A DNA stretch of 64,000 nucleotides from Pelodera strongyloides (Eukaryota > Nematoda > Chromadorea > Rhabditida > Rhabditidae), in NCBI GenBank assembly GCA_036852015.1, contig JAANDG010000298.1, positions 62,001 to 126,000 on the forward strand. Direction: 5' to 3'. The translations under genes were made by a program, and so were the position numbers. The notes under the pieces are model-generated. The model made no database searches and had not been told where the DNA came from. It saw nothing but the letters and a program-made list of their open reading frames with translations. This document shows, piece after piece, positions 27,138 through 40,207 of this stretch (positions are counted from its first letter, which is position 1; every line of letters starts with the position of its first letter).

Positions 27138-30100
27138 CTGAAACATATCATCTAAATACATTAAAAATGTATAAAAAACTCATCACGGCGAAATAAAGAA
27201 ATAGCCTACTATACAACAAATAATAGCAACGGCTGGCAATCAGTTGTGCCTGAAAACATTCTTAGGTGTTTATTCCATCATCCAAATTGCATGCAAACTG
27301 TCAAAACAATTGAAATACATCGCAATCTCACTTACTTTTTTAATTGAAGTAAGCCCGCTACCTCATCAGTATATATAGTGAAATTGGTATGAAACCTTAG
27401 TAAATTAATAAAGGGGGAAGGAATTGTGTTGGGTGCAGAGATAATGGCTTCCTTATAAAAACAGAATGAGCTAGTTATGCTCCAACTCAGTACGATACAA
27501 AATGCGTAATAAGCACGTAAGGCTGATATGTGAAAAAAAGTAGACAGGTGAAATTAGTTTATGCAATGGTTTGTGTATTGTTGCATGATTTTTATAATTG
27601 CAAGTCAATTTGTCAGGAACAGAAACCGAAATGCGGCAAAAGCTCGGATAATAAGACAGTATCTGAGAGGCGGAGCCCCAACTTGTTGATAATTCATGTT
27701 GTTTCCGGATTTTCGCAAGTTTAATAAGCGAGGGAGAAACCTAGGAATCGTTACAGTATATTGCAGGCCAGCACTCCCGCGTGTACAATGAGTGCGTAAA
27801 TTGTCTAATCCGCCTATTAACCAATTGCTCAGTTAATCACTCAAGAACAATAGATGGGTTGGCAGTTACGTACGCATATCAAAAACAAAGCAAGCAAAGC
27901 GATACAGAGAACTAACTGGTTGACGAAAATAGATGGTCCAACCAGGCACAAGAAATTATATAATTAGCAACTAGCAGTCAAGTTAATGATCTATCAATGT
28001 GCAGGTGCGAATCAAGAATATCGCACCAAGGCATTTTAGAAGAACACATTTATACAAATTGAAGAATAGAACCTCAAATATATGTATTATTTTAGCAGAG
28101 CGTTATTTTTGCAACAAAAGAAGTCGAACAAAAAAGTGTTTGACTGAATTGTGGCCTCACAATTAAGAGTGTGGCATAACTGTACGGTTATTTCTGCAAA
28201 GTTAAAATTGCACAGAAAATACAATTGCTAATGTAATTTTCATGTTGAATCATGCATCTTGCCTAGGTTATATGTTATGATGTACTAGGTTTGAAAAAAT
28301 ATTTATCATATGCAATTCTAATCATACAATAATGAGGTTTGCACGTGCATGCATACCAACACGGATGCGCTAAGATCAAAATTCAGATTGCTCTAATGTG
28401 ATTTGGTAATTAATAGGCCGACCCCGTTCTCTCGAGGCGTTAAGGGAATGGATGATCGCATGGGCCCGATCCTTAATTGCTCCGTAAACATGGCGACTAC
28501 GGTAATGCTGCCAATAGGGAAACGCTGCCTGGTCCCCCCCCCTTCTAAAAAGAGACGGTCTAAAATGGTACTAACTTTTGAAATGAGGAAAAATTGATGC
28601 GAACCTTAGAAATTATTCGGAATAAGTGATAATTCGGGTGAACCAATTTCAAGTTCCCGGTCACTCCCAACTACATATTTACCGTGCTCGAAAAAGCTTG
28701 GCTAATCCAATTATATTCATGACGCTCGGCGTGTTTATAAGGGAAGACCCGCACGCATTAAAGACAAAGCGTCGGGTTTCCATTCACGATCATGGCTTAA
28801 ATAAGGAATTAAGGAATAAAAATTCTAATACTACCACGTGAGTGAAGTGGGTAGAACGTCAATTGCCTAATATTGTTATTGTTAATGAATAGGTGTTTAC
28901 GAGTGATAACCTGGGCCATGAGGATAAAGCGGAACTCATTGTTTCATCATCATAATTAATTACCTTAAATACCACGGCAGGATATCAGTGGCGACAGATG
29001 CGTTCTATGAAAGAAAGCAAACAAAACAAGATCGGTGAAGAGTTCGAAGCCAGCCGGTGCACGGTACTCGACGGCTTCCTGAATTACGCCTATGGTTATG
29101 TAATGTGGCAGATGATGCCGTATTCTGTGTAGACATTGAGACGCTGTTATAGAATACTGTGGCTATTAAAGACTTCGCGGAGTAGTAGACTAATTTTGTG
29201 TCACACTCTTACGAGGCAATTCGGATGAGAACTTGTCGCCTTTATACTATGTACCGTTTAAGAATCGAATAATTTTCTTTAATTCAGCGAAAAAGTTGGG
29301 CGTGACCTCAATTATGCCCAATTTCGTCGAGCAATTGGATCAGCGTCACGCAAGTTTGATCGTTAACTACGGTTGCCGGACAACAAACTCATTGGAGATA
29401 ATTATTCGCTTTGAGCATTTTGCCTCGTAATTATCAGAAGACGGCTAATAAAGATGCCCGGTAATGACCGGCAATTTTGAGCCAATATTCCAAACTAGCA
29501 ATAAGCTATAATTGCGCGAAAAGTAATGCACGCGCTTCTTCATGAGGTTGGGAAATTCTTTACGTAATGCAATTTAAGGAGTAAAAATAAATGGTATGCA
29601 TAAAGACGATGTTTTTCAGTAAACGGGACCTTTGCAAAAGCCAACACAGAAATGAAATGAAACTCTTGCTAGCTCAGGCTCCAATCAGTACAATAATACA
29701 ATAACAAATGGCAGTGAATGCGGGTTGATTCAATGCTTAACAATTGACAAATTCACTGTTGTGACTAATAACGTTTTTGGCGCCGAATTGGACCGTCTAT
29801 TGTTATAGCATAGTCGACAATACCAACCAATAATACATGCATTACAGATCTATATAGTTTTTTTCCCGCTATCTTTTGCAAAAAGCAAATGCTGTATATG
29901 TACAGATGATAAAGCCAGTTCTATTCAGAGGATTCGGCCCGCTATGGATAAAGCACGTGAAACGACACAATAAAGGGACAAGACAATTTTACAAATCACC
30001 GTCAAAATGGTATGTAATAACGTAGAGGTGATCGAGTGCATAGACTTCGCCGCATGTGACTGGCCAAAAGTTCAGCCCGCAAGCTGTTGCATACCCATCT

Positions 30101-33100
30101 TTTCAGTAAACACTATTAAATAGCACGTAGTTAATATAATGTCAATTGTCAGGTGTAAGTTACTCGTGAGCAATCAAGCGTTTGACGCAGTTGCTTTCCA
30201 TAAAGGGTACTGTGACTTGCAACTTCCTTTCTATTCATGAGATTAAGTTCCTTTATTATGATTTCTAATAAAGGGTGGGTGTGAATTTGGGGCAACTTTG
30301 TATACGATTTACAGCAAGGCAATCTTATAATGAGAGGTTTGCGCTTAAATTGTGCTAAATCAAATATGATCACTACATATCTAGAGATAATACCTCTGTG
30401 CAATGAGTAGTTTTGTACTGAAAAGACCTGCATTAAAAACACTGCAATTAGGATACTGATGCTGTTTTCCAGCTAAGTGAACAACTGTTGCTTTGAAGCG
30501 GACAATTTGTCGAACAAGGATGGAAATAGAGCTCGATCAATCGATAAGTCATCATTCAGAAAGTAATCATTAATAGACAATGTAATATAATAGCACCCCA
30601 TAGCAAAGAACAAACGAATGCTATTTGGTGTCGGTGCTACAGTAAAGTAGTTCGTGGCTTAACGGTACGAAATATGTGATTATTGTACGTCAGTAGTAGT
30701 ACAAAGCAAATATGTTTACTGGTATCTAATCTCGCTTAATTAACTTAAAAAGATCAGGGTGTGTATAACACTAAAAGAGTGCGAATTTCTTTGAGTGTGC
30801 GATGAATCTTTCCTTCTTAGCTCCGCCCACTCCCTCTTGCTCGCTTACAGTAGTCAAAAGGCCGCGCCCTTATGATGGCTGCTGCTCCATTAGGCAACCA
30901 ACCACTATTAACCAATAAAATCACAAACGCTCGGGCAAACTTTCCTATATCTCATTACAGTGAAATACTGGAATCTTCCTTCTTTAATACTTAGTAAAAA
31001 CATGAGGAAAATGCTTCTTTTAGTCAATTGTCACATTTTCAATGTGATATTTCGCGGACAAGAAACACAAGTTAAATTCAAGTGCCTGATATCTAAGAAA
31101 GGGACCGTAGACAGAGTCTATAGAACGTTTTTCTAATGGATTGCCATTACCAATTTTCTAGAGCCATAAGCTTGATGGGCCGGAAATTGACTGTTCCGGG
31201 AACTTTAGAAGGGGGGTTAATGAAAACGGGGGCACCAATCCATTATCTCCCAAGACTTTGCTGGACGCCTCCCGAAACCCAAAGACATACAGAAACCATA
31301 CAATCCCTTTCTTTCTGAAGGGCGGAAACTTGATGCGATTTTTTACTGTTGAGAACGATAGCGTTGTAAACCTGATGTAATATACTGTAGGGTAATAAGG
31401 CTGAAGGTGTTATAATACATCAATTTTGCATGCACTCATTCAATTGGAAAACATATGTTCCTAAACGAGGATAACAAGTAACAATGGATCATGCAAACTT
31501 TACCGCGGCAAAAAAGCAAACTTGTTATGCTAATCGGATCTGTGCTAATTTGAAGTGTGCATTGTTCCTGCTAAGAGAGGGAGTGTGTATTGTTAAAGGT
31601 GGTGCGGGTTGGGATAATGAACAGGTTGAATAAAGAGCTAGCGGTGCACCTCAAAGAGGTCGTTGTGGTCTAGGTGACTGAGTGAGTGACAGCGCGGACT
31701 GGACAATACGCTCCTAAAGTCAACGGTTTCTACCTTCCGGCAACACCTCTACACATCACTTTCTGTTTAGTTATTTAATACAAAGACATGGATGTAACCG
31801 TAGGTGGGCATGCATTACCCGCAGTTGCGTCAAAGGTTTACCCGACGGCCGACGGATAGTAACAAAGAGTTACATAAAAATAAAAGTGACTGGCAGCCTG
31901 TTGATCTGAATGTAATGGTGATAATTCAAAGGCAAGCTGTAGGCGGTTGTTAAATATTCTTTCACCATACACTGTCTTAAATAGTAAACGTGTACATACA
32001 AGTTTGTTCCTTATTACTTGCGTTTTGCCAATTTATTAAGTGGACTTTCCAGCTTCTTTTAAATCAGGTAGCTGCAGAAAAATGTTTATGAACAGACAAA
32101 AAGTAATTCGAGCGTTGTTATTAAACGCTGACAGCATTCTATGGGACAGCGAACAAACTGAGGCACAATGGTGAAAGTTGTCAAAAGTGGTTCCAAAAAA
32201 AATTAAACTTGTATTGTAGGATACAAATCTGATGTCCACTTTTTTTGGCCACCAAGTGAGCAAATTGCGAACAAGTAAATCTGCCAAATGTAAACAGTGT
32301 GTGCCAGGGGTTGAAATATTAGGCACACGGCTGTCGAATGGACTTCCCTTAATTCCACAAACTTCTCATTATGCCATATATCGGCGACCGCAAACACCGC
32401 GGGTGGTCGAACATTAATGAAATGTGAAATATCGTATTTTCCTTGAAAATAATGGAAAGTACTTTCTGCAAATGAATCCTTCCTTATGTGTCTTCCTTAA
32501 GTATATTGTGATTGTAGTCGACTTAGTCACTTAGCTTGTGGCTATTGATGCACTTTTTACTTTCCAGAGGCAAACTCATTTTCGCTTGCATGAGTAGGCG
32601 AGTTGTTTAATTTTAACAATTGCAGCTGCTTTAAAATATTTTCTAATAGTACACATTAAATAATTATGATATATGCCTTCTTTCTTTCTTTCCGTTTGTG
32701 GGTTTCCGATGATTGCATTTCCACCCAGCGGGGTGCCTGAAAGTCTCAATTTTGATAAATTGCATAATTTGCCATTTCGCGCACAGTGAAAGAAGCAATT
32801 ATCAACAGTCCAGATTCGTTATCGGTGATTTTTTTTATAATCACAGGGATGCAGATTTATAGAAACCTTCAGTACATATGTATTTGCAGTTTAGTCGGGT
32901 TTTGTTTCCGAACTTATGTATTTTCGGGGATGGTAGACAGAAGCTTCCATACAGAGTTTACAGGAATCTGTATTCCAATTCTGACGTTGCAATGAAACTA
33001 ATTAGTAAATTTCCGGCTGAAAAATCAAATTAAGCAATCCAGTCAGCAAACAAAGCACATTTCTCAGCAAGAAATAGGGATAACCCAAGAAGAATTCCAG

Positions 33101-36100
33101 CCTTTCTCCCTTCGCAATTGACCTTCGAAGAAAAAGTTCACATATACTGCAAGTTGTGGAATTTGGTAACCCTTGATATAATAATAATAATTAATAATAA
33201 TTTATTACACACACATACAATTCATGAGAAAAATATATGCAACGTACAGTTTTGTCGAGTAAAGCAACAGTAGCACAAATACAAATATGAATAAAGCGAA
33301 AAAATAAATAAAGGGACTCATTATACAGAAATCTATGAAGCTAAGTGCGAGTTTCCTCAAACATAATAGAAGTTCTATGTACAAATGAATGCCTACGAAC
33401 CAACTTCACTATCTGGCTACACATAGAGAAGTGGGTGTCCCAAAACAGTTGCGGTGGCGGTAGCATTGAATCTTGATAACACTAACGATATGATTAAATC
33501 ATCCCAGCTTTACAAGGCATTCCCAGTGTAGATACCACCTAGTTTTCAAAGGTTACCCCCTTAGTTAAACACAAGTGAGACCACTCTCCGAATCGTACAT
33601 GAAAGATAATAAAGGCTACATTAAATGAACACCATCACCTACATTTATGAGTAATAGTGTAGACAAGGCCAAGCACTAGACCACAAAAAGCCAGAGCAGG
33701 CCGGACCGTGTATTTCAGGCACAAGACCTTCGTGGAGTTCGCATCTCTGCGAAGACGGGTCCAACCTTAACCTTTACACTTAACTGTGGTAGAATTTTGT
33801 CATCGAATTGTTCAGGTCTACCTTCATTGAACATAGTAGTCCCTTGTGAGTATAATAATCTTTCAAACAAAGCAACCACCCAATCTGCAGTAGACCACAA
33901 TATTATTACCACAATACAACACCACGTTTTGATTCTTTTGTTATCCTTTTCGGGAGGCTATATATTTTTATTTTTTAAAAAGAACAATTTGCTCGATTAT
34001 GGACAAAACTGGTAGGGCTTCCATCTTAGGGCTTTTTTACTCCACACACTTACAATATGGGCCCATTTGAGGGCGGTTGTCTAATATGTTAGCAGCTGTA
34101 CCTCAATAGGCAGCCGCTCGTGATTTAGATACGAATTTCCGGTAGCGTTCTGCGACCATCTAATGATATGCGTAAACGAACTAAGGAAATGAGAATAATT
34201 AGGTCGTTAGTTGAATTGATATTTTCCTTCTTTATGAAGCCGTACTGCAATTGGGGACAATAAAAAAAGAAACGAATAATAAGTATTTTACACCATCAAG
34301 TATATTATTAGCCAATGTTTGTGTTCACTTTTCGTTTATTACAAGGCTGCCGATGTTGTCTAATAATTGGCTGTAAAATATTCCTCAGCGCATAGATCGT
34401 TGCATAACAGTATTACAGTCGTAAGCAGCTCATTTCGAGTTCTCAAAGGGATTACAACCGAGGGACCACTCATGTGGCCCCGACCAAAGGCATCCGAAAC
34501 GATATGCTAATTTACTACGAATGAGAAATTAGGAGATATAATGGGAAGATTGAATTGTTTAGCATTTTTCTTTCGCGTTTATTACATGACACCAGTCCTT
34601 TTGAATGTGGCTGCACTAGGTTGATTGTGCAAAAAGTTGACTTTCCGAGTGACATCTCCACTCTGCCAGCCTGAGTTATTGTTTCCAGTTGCTGCAAAGT
34701 GTTTTATTACGGCCCATAAAGCTTATACCGTAACAGAGTGGGCCACACGAGGCGGACAGGTCCATCCACTAAACAAAGGTTATCACAATCAACAGTTGCT
34801 TCATCAATAAAGTGCCCGTTGTCCAATATTACCCATTGGAATAGTTGTAAGAACGCACAGTTTCAGTGACTGTTCTCTTTACTTTTCACGATCGTGTACT
34901 ATAATGATCTGGTTTGCTGATTTGTGGGTCAAAGGACAGCAAATAATGTAATTTGTAATTTGGCCTCAAGGTGTACAATCAAAATGGACAAGAGAACAAG
35001 CGATTTCGCAACCTTTGCTCTGACCAGAAGGATTCCATGGTGTATGCTGAAGTCCTGAAAAATGCAGTCATAGAGTGACACAGTTGAGATAGCTAATTGG
35101 TTCGTGGGCTCTTAAAGAGGCATGAATAATTGCAGACATCAGGCAATGCATCATCGATGTTAACTCGGATTCAGTTTAATGTTTGTTTAACACCCCTTTC
35201 CCCTCTTGCGGACCACTCTTAGGTCCCATTTGTCAGTTTAGTGTACGTACGCACTCTTGTTCTTCTGCCTCGTCCGAAATGAGACGGAAAATTGAGAAGA
35301 ACAAATTGATAGATAATGAGGTTAAGTGCAAAGTTTTCATACCGTAGTTTCTAATGGGTTCTAAAAGGCTGACAAATTAAGAATAAAATAAAACCAAATA
35401 AAAGATACACATCGGCTATGATCGATTAACATGAGACAGTTGATCAAATCACCAGATACAAATAATGTAGTTGGGAATAATCATGCCTGTGGCAGCTAAC
35501 TAATTACCGTGGTAAGTGATGGATCGAACAAGTGGCAGCCTCACTCGAAAACTATTGTTCCCACCAATATGGTTGCCTGTTATCGTTTTGGTAGATCGTA
35601 TTGTTGATGTATCGTATGAAAGACTGAGACTAGAAAATTCCACATTAAGACATACCGTATATTCGCTGAAAAGCAATTTCTATCGCTCTCAGCAAATAAA
35701 CTAGCATAAACCAGTTAAAAGAACGAGGTGGAATTCAGAAACAACTGCAAAAACATCAGTTCATAGCAACCAAAACGGTTGAACCCACCAAGGGGTCTCT
35801 GACAGTTGTTGTTATGTAATGCGGTTTTCACAGTATTGTTGCTGAACTCCATAACACAATATCCAATTCGACCGATCATTAAACGTCCGAACGCTTATTG
35901 TTGCACCGCGGCGTTCATAGCACCCCTAATTCATAGATGTGAAGTAATTCATACACGGCGTTCATAATTCATACATGTGAAGCACACTTTAATTTTTGGA
36001 TTCGCACCATTGGAAAACTGGCCATTCTCCATCTTCAATGCGATAACGATAACAATCAATTGCCTTGAAGCAAAATAAATGGCAGCTGATAGTGTCAATA

Positions 36101-37682
36101 AATTATTATTATTATTATTATTATTATTGTTAGGTAATTGTGTCCAATATCCATCGTAGTTGATCGCCAAGTATTCTTGATAAGTTTTTTTTGTTTTGTT
36201 TTTCTTGGTGCCACTTAGGTCTAGAATAGCGTAAGTCAATTGCCTTGTGATAATAGGAGTAGATAGGACAGCCGCCCTCGGCTATTAATTGCCTGATCGG
36301 TGTGTAGAGAAGAGGAGGGTGGTAATCCATCACTTTAAAACAACTTTTCGGCTAATTCGCTGCACAGGGCGACTGATTGTTGTTATCACAACGGTGACAG
36401 AAGGAGCACCGGGGAAAGAAGAAAACATAATCCGATGTTCAGGTCAATTGAGGGGTCCACGGATTGAAGTTTGTTTTTTGAACAATATTTGAAGAATTAA
36501 AACATATTTTTTGGTAATCGTTTAGTCAGCAAACACCAACTTGGGGTTAATTGTATAATATATTTGCTGTAAGAGAAACACTCACAGGCTAGACACATAC
36601 TGGAGGTTTAGCTTCTTATGTGGTCTTTTTTGTATTTTCATGTTAATATAATAAGAGCAGTGTTTACAATAATCATATCAGCAAAGCATCAAATTTTGAA
36701 ACAAAACAGAAGATTTCGGTTGTGCGGCCGGTTGTGTGCAGTGTTCTCATTTTTGCTGTTCGTAAGACCACTGTTACTTTCAATGAGGAGAGATTAAAAT
36801 ACAAGTGCATAGAGTGAGTGGGCTACATTACATATTTTATCGCATGCCCCTCCTGGTGGGAAATGCGACTTTTCTCAATTACTTTTTTGGCTTCGAAAGT
36901 GCATAGTTTGCCCAATATGGGTTCGCTCTTTTAAATTTTTCTTTGAGCTCGCTCTTTCCATTTTTTTTTGCCACGTTGACTGCACAGTTCGCCAGAGAGT
37001 GGAAACCTGAGAAGACTTTCTATGATCTTCCTGGTTAATGATAATACCAGAATGCACAAAGTCTTGAATCCTTTCGAAGGAAAATTGTGCAAAAATTCGC
37101 AAACAATGCTTTCAGCCGGTTGAATTTTTCATAATCGAATTTTTGCACGCATATCAAGTATATCAAAGCCGGGTCACAAAAAAAACTCTTAAAACACGTC
37201 TACAATGGGGTACCTTGTAGCAAAACCGATGTTTGGTAAATCCATTAGTTTTAAAATTTAAGAATTTATTTAGAAAATCCTTGTTTTATACAAAAATTTT
37301 ATTTTTGAAAAACTACGAGATAAATTCTCTAAATATGCTTTCAAAGCATATTTATATTTAGTTCATTTACTAGATTAAGGTTCCCCAAATTTAGACTTTT
37401 TACCAGAAGCATAGTTATGAACGGAGCAGCAATGAATCTCATTAACGGCTCAAATTAAAAAAATAGTATCCGCGTTTTCCTTGTTTTGAAAGATAGTTGT
37501 TACTGCGCAATTAGCAGTTAGGCGCCTCAAAAACGCACTCTCTTCGGTTGGAAATGAAAATTCATTCACGATCCATTCGGTTCCGGTGTTGTTTTGTTCG
37601 CCATTTTTGCATTTTTCTGCATGCGGCATTTTTCTGGTGCACAAACTGGTAACCACCCAACTTTGTAAGGCGTTGCTAGTGG
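27138..37682. other. 10.5-kb gene-free region upstream of the homeobox gene
   Basis: No exon or RNA gene can be supported on either strand. It lies 5' of the minus-strand homeobox gene and 5' of collagen B, so it probably contains their control elements (inference). Many TAATTA/TTAATTA homeodomain-type cores are present, as expected from AT-rich DNA. A GC-box-like GCTCCGCCCAC occurs at 30820-30830. Short open frames here lack splice structure. Confidence 0.5.
36102..36128 (+). repeat. (ATT)9 microsatellite
   Basis: Nine perfect ATT units in the gene-free region. It produces a poly-Asn shadow frame on the minus strand. Confidence 0.9.
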
Positions 37683-37690
37683 TATAAAAG
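37683..37690 (+). promoter_or_regulatory. TATA box of collagen B
   Basis: TATAAAAG lies 42 bp before the collagen B start codon, the same octamer and spacing class as collagen A. Confidence 0.7.
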
Positions 37691-37724
37691 AAATGGAACT
37701 GAACAACTCCGGCATACCGTTGCA

Positions 37725-39206
37725 ATGGATCTCGACAGCAAAATAACGGTATGAATTCAGTTTTAGTAATATTTAGTTGATTACTTTACTCATTAGAAGT
37801 CTACCGAGTATATTACGCATTAAACTTGTGATGGTGTCTTGATCACTACATTCATTTATAGTATCACTATCATGTTTTTGTATCTAGGCATACCGATTCG
37901 TCGGTTATGCTTCCGTTGCCTTCTCAGTGATTGCTGTGCTTTCTGTGTGCATTACACTACCAATCGTCAACAACTATGTGCACCACGTTCGCACTCAAGT
38001 TAAGACCGACGTGGCTCAGTGCAAGGTTAGTTTAGTACCCAAAAAAAATATAACAAAATCTAAAAGTGTATATCAACCTAATCCGCAGAAACAGAAACAA
38101 ATTCAGTTTTACACCTTTGATTGGGTGAGGGGGTTTCGGGCCGAGATCGAAACAAAGACCGGCGGCGTGAGCAAGGGGCTTGCCCCCCCTCCCCTCAAAA
38201 AAGAAGATAATATCATAGAACATATTGTACATAATTGTTATACAATATCAATTTCAATAACCAAGGTATCTAAGGTGTACCAAGACCTTTCTCTAGAGTC
38301 ATCCACATTCTTTTTAGCAACATACGCAGCATCTGATGGGAGAAGTGTACAAATTCTCCATGCCCGCTATTGCCAACCGTACCGCCCGTCAGGCATATGG
38401 AGCAGGAGGTTTGTGTTTTTGTTGAAAGGATGTATATAATTATGTAACTAATAGACATCGAAAGGTTGTTTCATTGTGCCTTTCAATGAGGGCAAGTTTT
38501 TCAGCACGTCACGCATTCAAACATCATAATAACATGTGTGAAAAATATGCTCAACAGCATAAACGTCATGTAAAAACTTTCAGGTGATTCGTGCCAGGGA
38601 TGTTGCCAGCCTGGACCCGCCGGACCTCAAGGAGCACCTGGAGCTTCTGGAAGACCCGGACGCCCCGGATCCGCTGGTATGCCTGGTAACCCTGGACGTC
38701 CCCCACAGGCGCCTTGCCAACCTCTCGCACCACCTCCTTGCAAGCCGTGCCCAGCCGGACCCATTGGTCCCCCAGGACCTCCTGGACCTCCTGGAGATGA
38801 CGGCAGACCCGGTGCCCCTGGACCCCGTGGACCTAATGCATATGGTGGAGGTGTCGGACCCAAGGGTAGACCTGGACAGCCTGGACGACCTGGAGGCGCA
38901 GGAAGACAAGGAGCCCCAGGTAGGGGAGCTACAGGATCTGGCCCCAAGCCAGGTGCACCTGGTGCACCAGGAGGACCTGGTACCCGTGGAGCCCCTGGAT
39001 CTGCTGGAAGACCCGGAGGACCAGGAGCACCCGGAGGACCCGGTCAGAAGGGACCTAAAGGACAGCCTGGCCGTCCTGGAGGAGATGGTCACCCTGGACA
39101 GCCTGGACAACCTGGAAAGGCCGGAGGTAGCGGAGAGAAGGGTATCTGTCCCAAGTACTGCGCCATCGACGGAGGTGTATTCTTCGAGGACGGAACTCGC
39201 CGTTAA
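37725..39206 (+). CDS. Cuticle collagen B, paralogue of collagen A
   Basis: Four exons: 37725-37748, 37888-38025, 38318-38408 and 38584-39206, giving about 291 residues. Exons 1 and 2 have exactly the same lengths and phases as in collagen A (8 and 46 codons). The exon 3 acceptor at 38318 was chosen over 38330 because it aligns the EV of GEV with the EV of TEV in A, at the same distance from the Cys-Lys junction. The order is signal-anchor (FSVIAVLSVCITLPIVNNY), ANRTARQA cleavage-type site, CQGCC, a short Gly-X-Y block, a Cys/Pro break (PCQPLAPPPCKPCP), long Gly-X-Y blocks, then [17 protein letters not shown] and TRR. It has one extra intron (38409-38583) that A lacks. It is a secreted cuticle component. 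AATAAA occurs at about 39299. Confidence 0.95.
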
Positions 39207-39479
39207 ATCAAAACTACATTTATCTTACCGAAATTCTCCTCTTTTAACTGCCACTGCTGTCAAAGATCCTTGCTTTTCATTGGACTGTTTTTGCATGATA
39301 ATAAATTTTACAGACAACATGTGTGTTTTGCTTTCATGCGACACTTTTGTCAACAAGTTTATGCCCTCACGACCGAGGAAAGAAACAAATACTGGAAAGA
39401 CAAAGGCGAAAAAGGACGAATAAAAAAAAGAAGAAAAGAAAAGAAAGTTTGTTATTGATCGGTCGTGGGCTTTGTTCTT

Positions 39480-40207
39480 CTACTGTGCCTGCTTGAATGC
39501 CGCGCGCATCTTCTGACGCTGTTCCTCTGGGATTGAGGCAATGATCTCCTGAAATAAGTAGTAGTTTAAGTCATGCAAGTTCTAAGATCCGTTTCAAATC
39601 TAAGTAGAACGGATTACCCACTTACCCTGATTTTTCCACACTTATCCGCGAAAGAAAGCGATTTGTCCTCCCTGACTGCCTTGAATTTGTTCTGAAAACA
39701 GGAAGCTTCTCTAACGTTTTTATGATGCACAGTGCTTGATTGATAACGAGGAAGGCAACAGAGACCGTATGTATTGGTTACAACAAGCACGAATATTCAA
39801 GTCTACACATAATAATAATAATTTTAAAAAAAAAGTAAAAAGTAGCCTGCTTACTCTCAGCTCCTCAGGCATCTTGTCGGCGAATGGTGGAGGAGGAAGA
39901 GCCTCGATCTTTGCGTGAAGATCCGGACCGAGGGTGAGCAGAATCTCGGTCACCTTGTCGTGACGCACCTAATTACGATTATTAACTTTGCTTTAAAGAA
40001 GTCACAGGTTGGCCTTTATTACATGCAGTGTACTTTATCTTTTTAGCAGATTCTAGATAAACTAGATTGTTATTTGGGGGTAAAATTGAACGAGGTGTAA
40101 ACCCGTTTACTCACCAGCGCATCCATATTGTCATCGGCTTGAAGCTCCTTGATTTTAGCAAGGGCGTCGGCGGGCAAGAGAGCGGCGAATTGTGGTGAGA
40201 TATCCAT
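39480..40207 (-). CDS. Small acidic-basic helical protein with an internal repeat
   Basis: Four phase-0 exons on the minus strand (40207-40115, 39968-39855, 39691-39626, 39548-39480) encode 113 residues starting MDISPQFAALLPADALAK and ending MRAAFKQAQ. There is no signal peptide or membrane segment. Predicted content is nearly all amphipathic helix, with a Pro-rich hinge (ALPPPPFADKMPEEL). The two halves look alike: TEILLTLGPDLHAKIEAL matches REIIASIPEEQRQKMRAAF, each preceded by an acidic-basic helix. I do not recognise the family. It is probably a nematode-restricted cytosolic protein. It is convergent with collagen B, about 270 bp away. A minus-strand TATAAG at 40437-40432 may belong to its promoter. 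Confidence 0.85.

Noticed and set aside
33715..34015. Open frames on both strands near 33.8 kb resembling a degraded retroelement
   Set aside because: No diagnostic motif of a reverse transcriptase or endonuclease could be found.
38330..38408. Alternative acceptor for collagen B exon 3 at 38330
   Set aside because: It keeps frame, but the upstream acceptor at 38318 has the better pyrimidine tract and aligns the conserved EV with collagen A.
38580..39423. Open frames across collagen B (minus 176 aa and 106 aa, plus 279 aa)
   Set aside because: Same cause as for collagen A: shadows of the Gly-X-Y codons.
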